A stretch of DNA of 8,203 nt from Deltaproteobacteria bacterium (GTDB lineage Bacteria; Desulfobacterota; JADFXK01): assembly GCA_015233285.1 (NCBI GenBank), contig JADFYA010000152.1, forward strand, positions 1 through 8,203, written 5' to 3'. The notes beneath the pieces were generated by a model. That model did not search any database and was not told where the DNA came from. It saw only the letters and a list, made by a program, of their open reading frames with translations. Positions 6,355-8,203 of the stretch are shown piece after piece. The position numbers were made by a program, and so were the translations under genes. Each line of letters begins with the position of its first letter. Positions within the stretch are counted from its first letter, which is position 1.

Positions 6355-7002
6355 TCACGTACTAATCTTTTCTTGTGGCAAGAGGGTATAATCTCGGCGC
6401 GGCTCAAGGAGGTGAAACCAGGCCTTGACCTGTCTCTCACCATTTCCCTGGTAGCATGTCTCCTTTGATTCGATGAGATTGAAGTAAGGAGTCAGGGCCT
6501 CGATCCTGGCGTCTTGTTCGTCCGTCTTCTTCCGGTCGGTTTTCAGTAAAAAATATCCCTCGGGCCGTAACAACCGAAACACGTTGGCGGCATAATCGTT
6601 ACGGACATCGACGGACGTCAGGGTATAACAGCCCCGGTCGGTAACCAGGTCAAATGGCCCGGTCAGCCGCGTCATGAGGATGTCATCGACCACGAAACAC
6701 ACCCCGGCCCCATCTTCCGCAACTCGACGCCGCGCCTCGGCCAGGGACGTCTCTGAAACGTCCGTCCCGGTCACCTCAAAGCCCAGATCGGCATAGAGAA
6801 TAGCCTGGTCCCCCAACCCGGAGCCGATATCCAGCAACCTCCGGCCAGGCAGGTTCAGAGATTGGAAGGCCTCGGCAAAATCCGGGTCAATGGTCTTGAG
6901 CCGGGGCAGAAAATGCCCCCGTTCGGTAAGGTGTTCTCCCTTGCGGTAACGCGCCTCCCAGGTCAGACCTAGCAAGACGTTACGCAAGCGTCTTTCGTCC
7001 AT
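6355..7002 (-). CDS. Class I SAM-dependent methyltransferase
   Basis: A 215-residue soluble protein with a Rossmann-type methyltransferase fold. Motif I LLDIGSGLGDQ (56-66) is the SAM-binding glycine loop. GTDVSETSLAEARRR (79-93) carries the acidic residue Asp81 expected to contact the SAM ribose. VVDDILM (104-110) is the motif III region. FDLVTDRGCYTL (117-128) is the motif IV region and resembles small-molecule methyltransferases of the TehB/thiopurine type, and LLRPEGYFLLKT follows as the next strand. The substrate cannot be read from the sequence. The ATG at 7002-7000 is chosen because AGAGGA lies seven bases upstream; a GTG two codons earlier would sit directly against that site. The gene lies 43 bases after the ATP-grasp remnant and may be transcribed from the same upstream unit. 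Confidence 0.87.
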   Translation of the reverse strand: MDERRLRNVLLGLTWEARYRKGEHLTERGHFLPRLKTIDPDFAEAFQSLNLPGRRLLDIGSGLGDQAILYADLGFEVTGTDVSETSLAEARRRVAEDGAGVCFVVDDILMTRLTGPFDLVTDRGCYTLTSVDVRNDYAANVFRLLRPEGYFLLKTDRKKTDEQDARIEALTPYFNLIESKETCYQGNGERQVKAWFHLLEPRRDYTLLPQEKIST

Positions 7003-7009
7003 GATCACT

Positions 7010-7015
7010 TCCTCT
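7010..7015 (-). promoter_or_regulatory. Ribosome-binding site deciding the methyltransferase start
   Basis: AGAGGA on the minus strand lies seven bases before the ATG at 7002. It abuts the alternative GTG at 7008-7006 with almost no spacer, so it favours the ATG and a 215-residue product. Confidence 0.7.
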
Positions 7016-7045
7016 GTACGTCATTCTCCCTGAATACCTCGGTCG

Positions 7046-7243
7046 TCATACGACGCTGTTTGAGCACCTATAGGGCGGTATGGGCCTGCCCCCCGGTTTT
7101 TCCAGCATGGTGATGATCCGCAGAGTGACCAGCTTGCCCCGGCCAAAGTCATCCAACCGTGGATGATTGACTAACAGCGGCTGGACCAGATAATCGGTGC
7201 CAACCGTTTTTCGGGCCAGGCTGACTATCTCCGGGGCAGGCAT
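7046..7243 (-). pseudogene. ATP-grasp remnant (sugar-transfer-associated ATP-grasp-like)
   Basis: A 65-codon ORF whose central part resembles the conserved core of sugar-transfer-associated ATP-grasp proteins: DYLVQPLLVNHPRL at 17-30 (Gln21, Asn26-His27-Pro28), then a glycine-containing turn and TLRIIT at 40-45. Full-length members are several times longer. Here the N-terminal ATP-binding region and the C-terminal part are missing: an in-frame TAG lies just upstream of the ATG, and after KPGG (51-54) the product becomes PIPPYRCSNSVV and stops. A six-base C run on the plus strand (7089-7094) lies where the similarity stops; in another frame the sequence continues KTGGQAHTAL before a stop. It retains an apparent ribosome-binding site (AGGTGA at 7253-7248), so a short peptide may still be made. 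Seen: short ORF and motif. Family assignment is from memory. It could also be a genuine small protein. Confidence 0.5.
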
Positions 7244-7261
7244 CCTTTCACCTAACTATAA

Positions 7262-7267
7262 ATTATA
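7262..7267 (-). promoter_or_regulatory. Consensus -10 element before the ATP-grasp remnant
   Basis: TATAAT on the minus strand matches the -10 consensus exactly, about 20 bases before the remnant's ATG, but no good -35 is found 16-18 bases upstream. It lies inside a perfect 10-base palindrome, AATTATAATT (7261-7270), bracketed by CTAAC (7252-7256) and GTTAG (7273-7277), so an operator is possible. It may serve the methyltransferase gene. The AT-rich context makes chance likely. Confidence 0.3.
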
Positions 7268-7314
7268 ATTGGGTTAGATTAACAATGGGAGTAACAACTT
7301 TACATTACCAGCGC

Positions 7315-8203
7315 CTACAAGGAACTGAAGTTGACGACACGATCCGTATGTAACCAATATTTATATTTTGCCTTTAATCCCGCACCTTGCTTCAGTGAAA
7401 CCGTCCCGCATTTCTCTACAACGGCCTGCCCTTTTTCAGAGATCAACCAGTCCAAAAACTTTTTCACCTCACCGTCCGGTTTGCCCTTGGTGGCAATATA
7501 GAGCGGGCGAAATGCGGTGTATTTCCCAGAGGAGATATTCTCCACAGTCGGGTCTATCCCATCGAGGGCCAAAATTTTCAAAGATCGTTTTCTGGCGCTG
7601 CTGACCCCGGTGATCCCTATGGCCCATTGGTTTTGCTCCACGTTTTCTTCCAACGGACCACTGCTCATGAGAGCTTCGGCCGCCTTGGTGTACTTGGTGT
7701 TCACATCATTGAAAAACATTATCCTGCTCACGAAACCGACACCGCTATAATTGTCTTCCCGATCGAAAAATAGGATCTTCTGGTTGGGGCCGCCAACCTC
7801 TGACCAATTCGTTATTTTACCTAACAATATCTGCTTTAACTGGTCAGTGGTCAAGGAGTTCACCGGATTAGCCTTGTTGACTATAGCCACAACAGCATCC
7901 CAGGCCACCACGGTGAGCAGGACTCCCAACTCCTCCTCCGGAAACTTGTCCGGTAGGGCCGGGCGACAGGTGCCGCCCATATCCGCCATTCCCGAATTTG
8001 CAAATCTAATCCCCTTGGTCGCACCGCCGCTAGATAAAGATATGGAGACTTTCCCCCCCGTCTCTTTCTCATAGGCTTTAACCGCCTCACTCATAAACGC
8101 CGTTCTGGTGATACCGCAACCAGTCCATTTCAGGTTCGTTTGGGCCAGTGCAGATGAATTTAAATACACAACGGTTGCAGAGATCAAAATGAGTCCCGTT
8201 AAC
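7315..8203 (-). CDS. Periplasmic phosphate-type (PstS-like) substrate-binding protein, 5' end outside window
   Basis: About 295 residues are visible, counted from the first in-frame codon at 8202. Residues 1-20 (LTGLILISATVVYLNSSALA) are the hydrophobic core and end of a signal peptide, with likely cleavage after ALA at 20, so the mature protein is periplasmic. The PBP-like fold follows: TGCGITRTAFM (27-37), SSGGATKGIR (57-66) and ADMGGTCR (73-80) correspond to the ligand loops of PstS-type proteins, then the family stretch QLKQILLGKITNWSEVGG. Two ligand loops carry cysteines (Cys29, Cys79), unlike classical PstS; a third, Cys265, is near the C-terminus. The ligand may be phosphate or another oxyanion and is not decided by the sequence. 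No permease or ATPase gene is in view downstream. The real start lies beyond 8203; the TTG at 8187 is inside the signal peptide and is not the start. Confidence 0.87.
   Translation of the reverse strand, partial: LTGLILISATVVYLNSSALAQTNLKWTGCGITRTAFMSEAVKAYEKETGGKVSISLSSGGATKGIRFANSGMADMGGTCRPALPDKFPEEELGVLLTVVAWDAVVAIVNKANPVNSLTTDQLKQILLGKITNWSEVGGPNQKILFFDREDNYSGVGFVSRIMFFNDVNTKYTKAAEALMSSGPLEENVEQNQWAIGITGVSSARKRSLKILALDGIDPTVENISSGKYTAFRPLYIATKGKPDGEVKKFLDWLISEKGQAVVEKCGTVSLKQGAGLKAKYKYWLHTDRVVNFSSL

Noticed and set aside
6069..6443. 124-codon open frame on the minus strand
   Set aside because: It is antisense to the ATPase C-terminus and overlaps the methyltransferase end out of frame. 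No recognisable motif.
7006..7008. GTG as start of the methyltransferase
   Set aside because: The AGAGGA site would be too close to it. The ATG six bases downstream has proper spacing.
8185..8187. TTG as start of the substrate-binding protein
   Set aside because: The frame continues upstream to the window edge with hydrophobic residues that complete a signal peptide, so the true start is outside the window.

Overview
The window looks like a piece of a bacterial chromosome from an anaerobic lineage, most plausibly Desulfobacterota (the former Deltaproteobacteria). This rests on moderately GC-rich coding sequence, a very large heterodisulfide-reductase-A-like flavoprotein with several ferredoxin clusters, a GH57/DUF3536 glycosidase, and degenerate seven-base repeats between genes. 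No rRNA, tRNA, CRISPR array or complete insertion sequence is visible, so the taxonomic call is an inference from gene content.

Layout. Positions 1-971 (minus strand) hold the N-terminal part of a GH57 glycosidase that runs off the left edge, preceded by a tiny basic ORF whose stop overlaps its start. Positions 972-1342 are a divergent, AT-richer intergenic region with weak promoter candidates on both strands. Positions 1343-1660 (plus) encode a small secreted EF-hand protein. Positions 1661-1850 are non-coding and contain a period-7 degenerate repeat ending just before the next ribosome-binding site. Positions 1851-4910 (plus) encode a 1019-residue tandem HdrA fusion. Positions 4966-6243 (plus) encode an AAA/ABC-type ATPase of the OLD-like/DUF3696 kind. 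A short convergent gap with one hairpin follows. On the minus strand, read right to left, are a periplasmic phosphate-type substrate-binding protein (8203-7315, 5' end outside the window), a short stub resembling the core of a sugar-transfer-associated ATP-grasp protein (7243-7046), and a class I SAM methyltransferase (7002-6355).

Functional picture. The genes do not form one obvious pathway. The HdrA fusion points to flavin-based electron transfer, perhaps bifurcation, but no HdrB, HdrC, MvhD or Flox partner is present, so its partners must be encoded elsewhere. The most distinctive feature is how this fusion splits one HdrA's usual iron-sulfur equipment between two flavin modules. Other points of interest are the cysteine-bearing ligand loops of the binding protein, the ATP-grasp remnant, the period-7 repeats, and the small ORF coupled to the GH57 gene. 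I did not find convincing evidence for a complete new multi-gene system.
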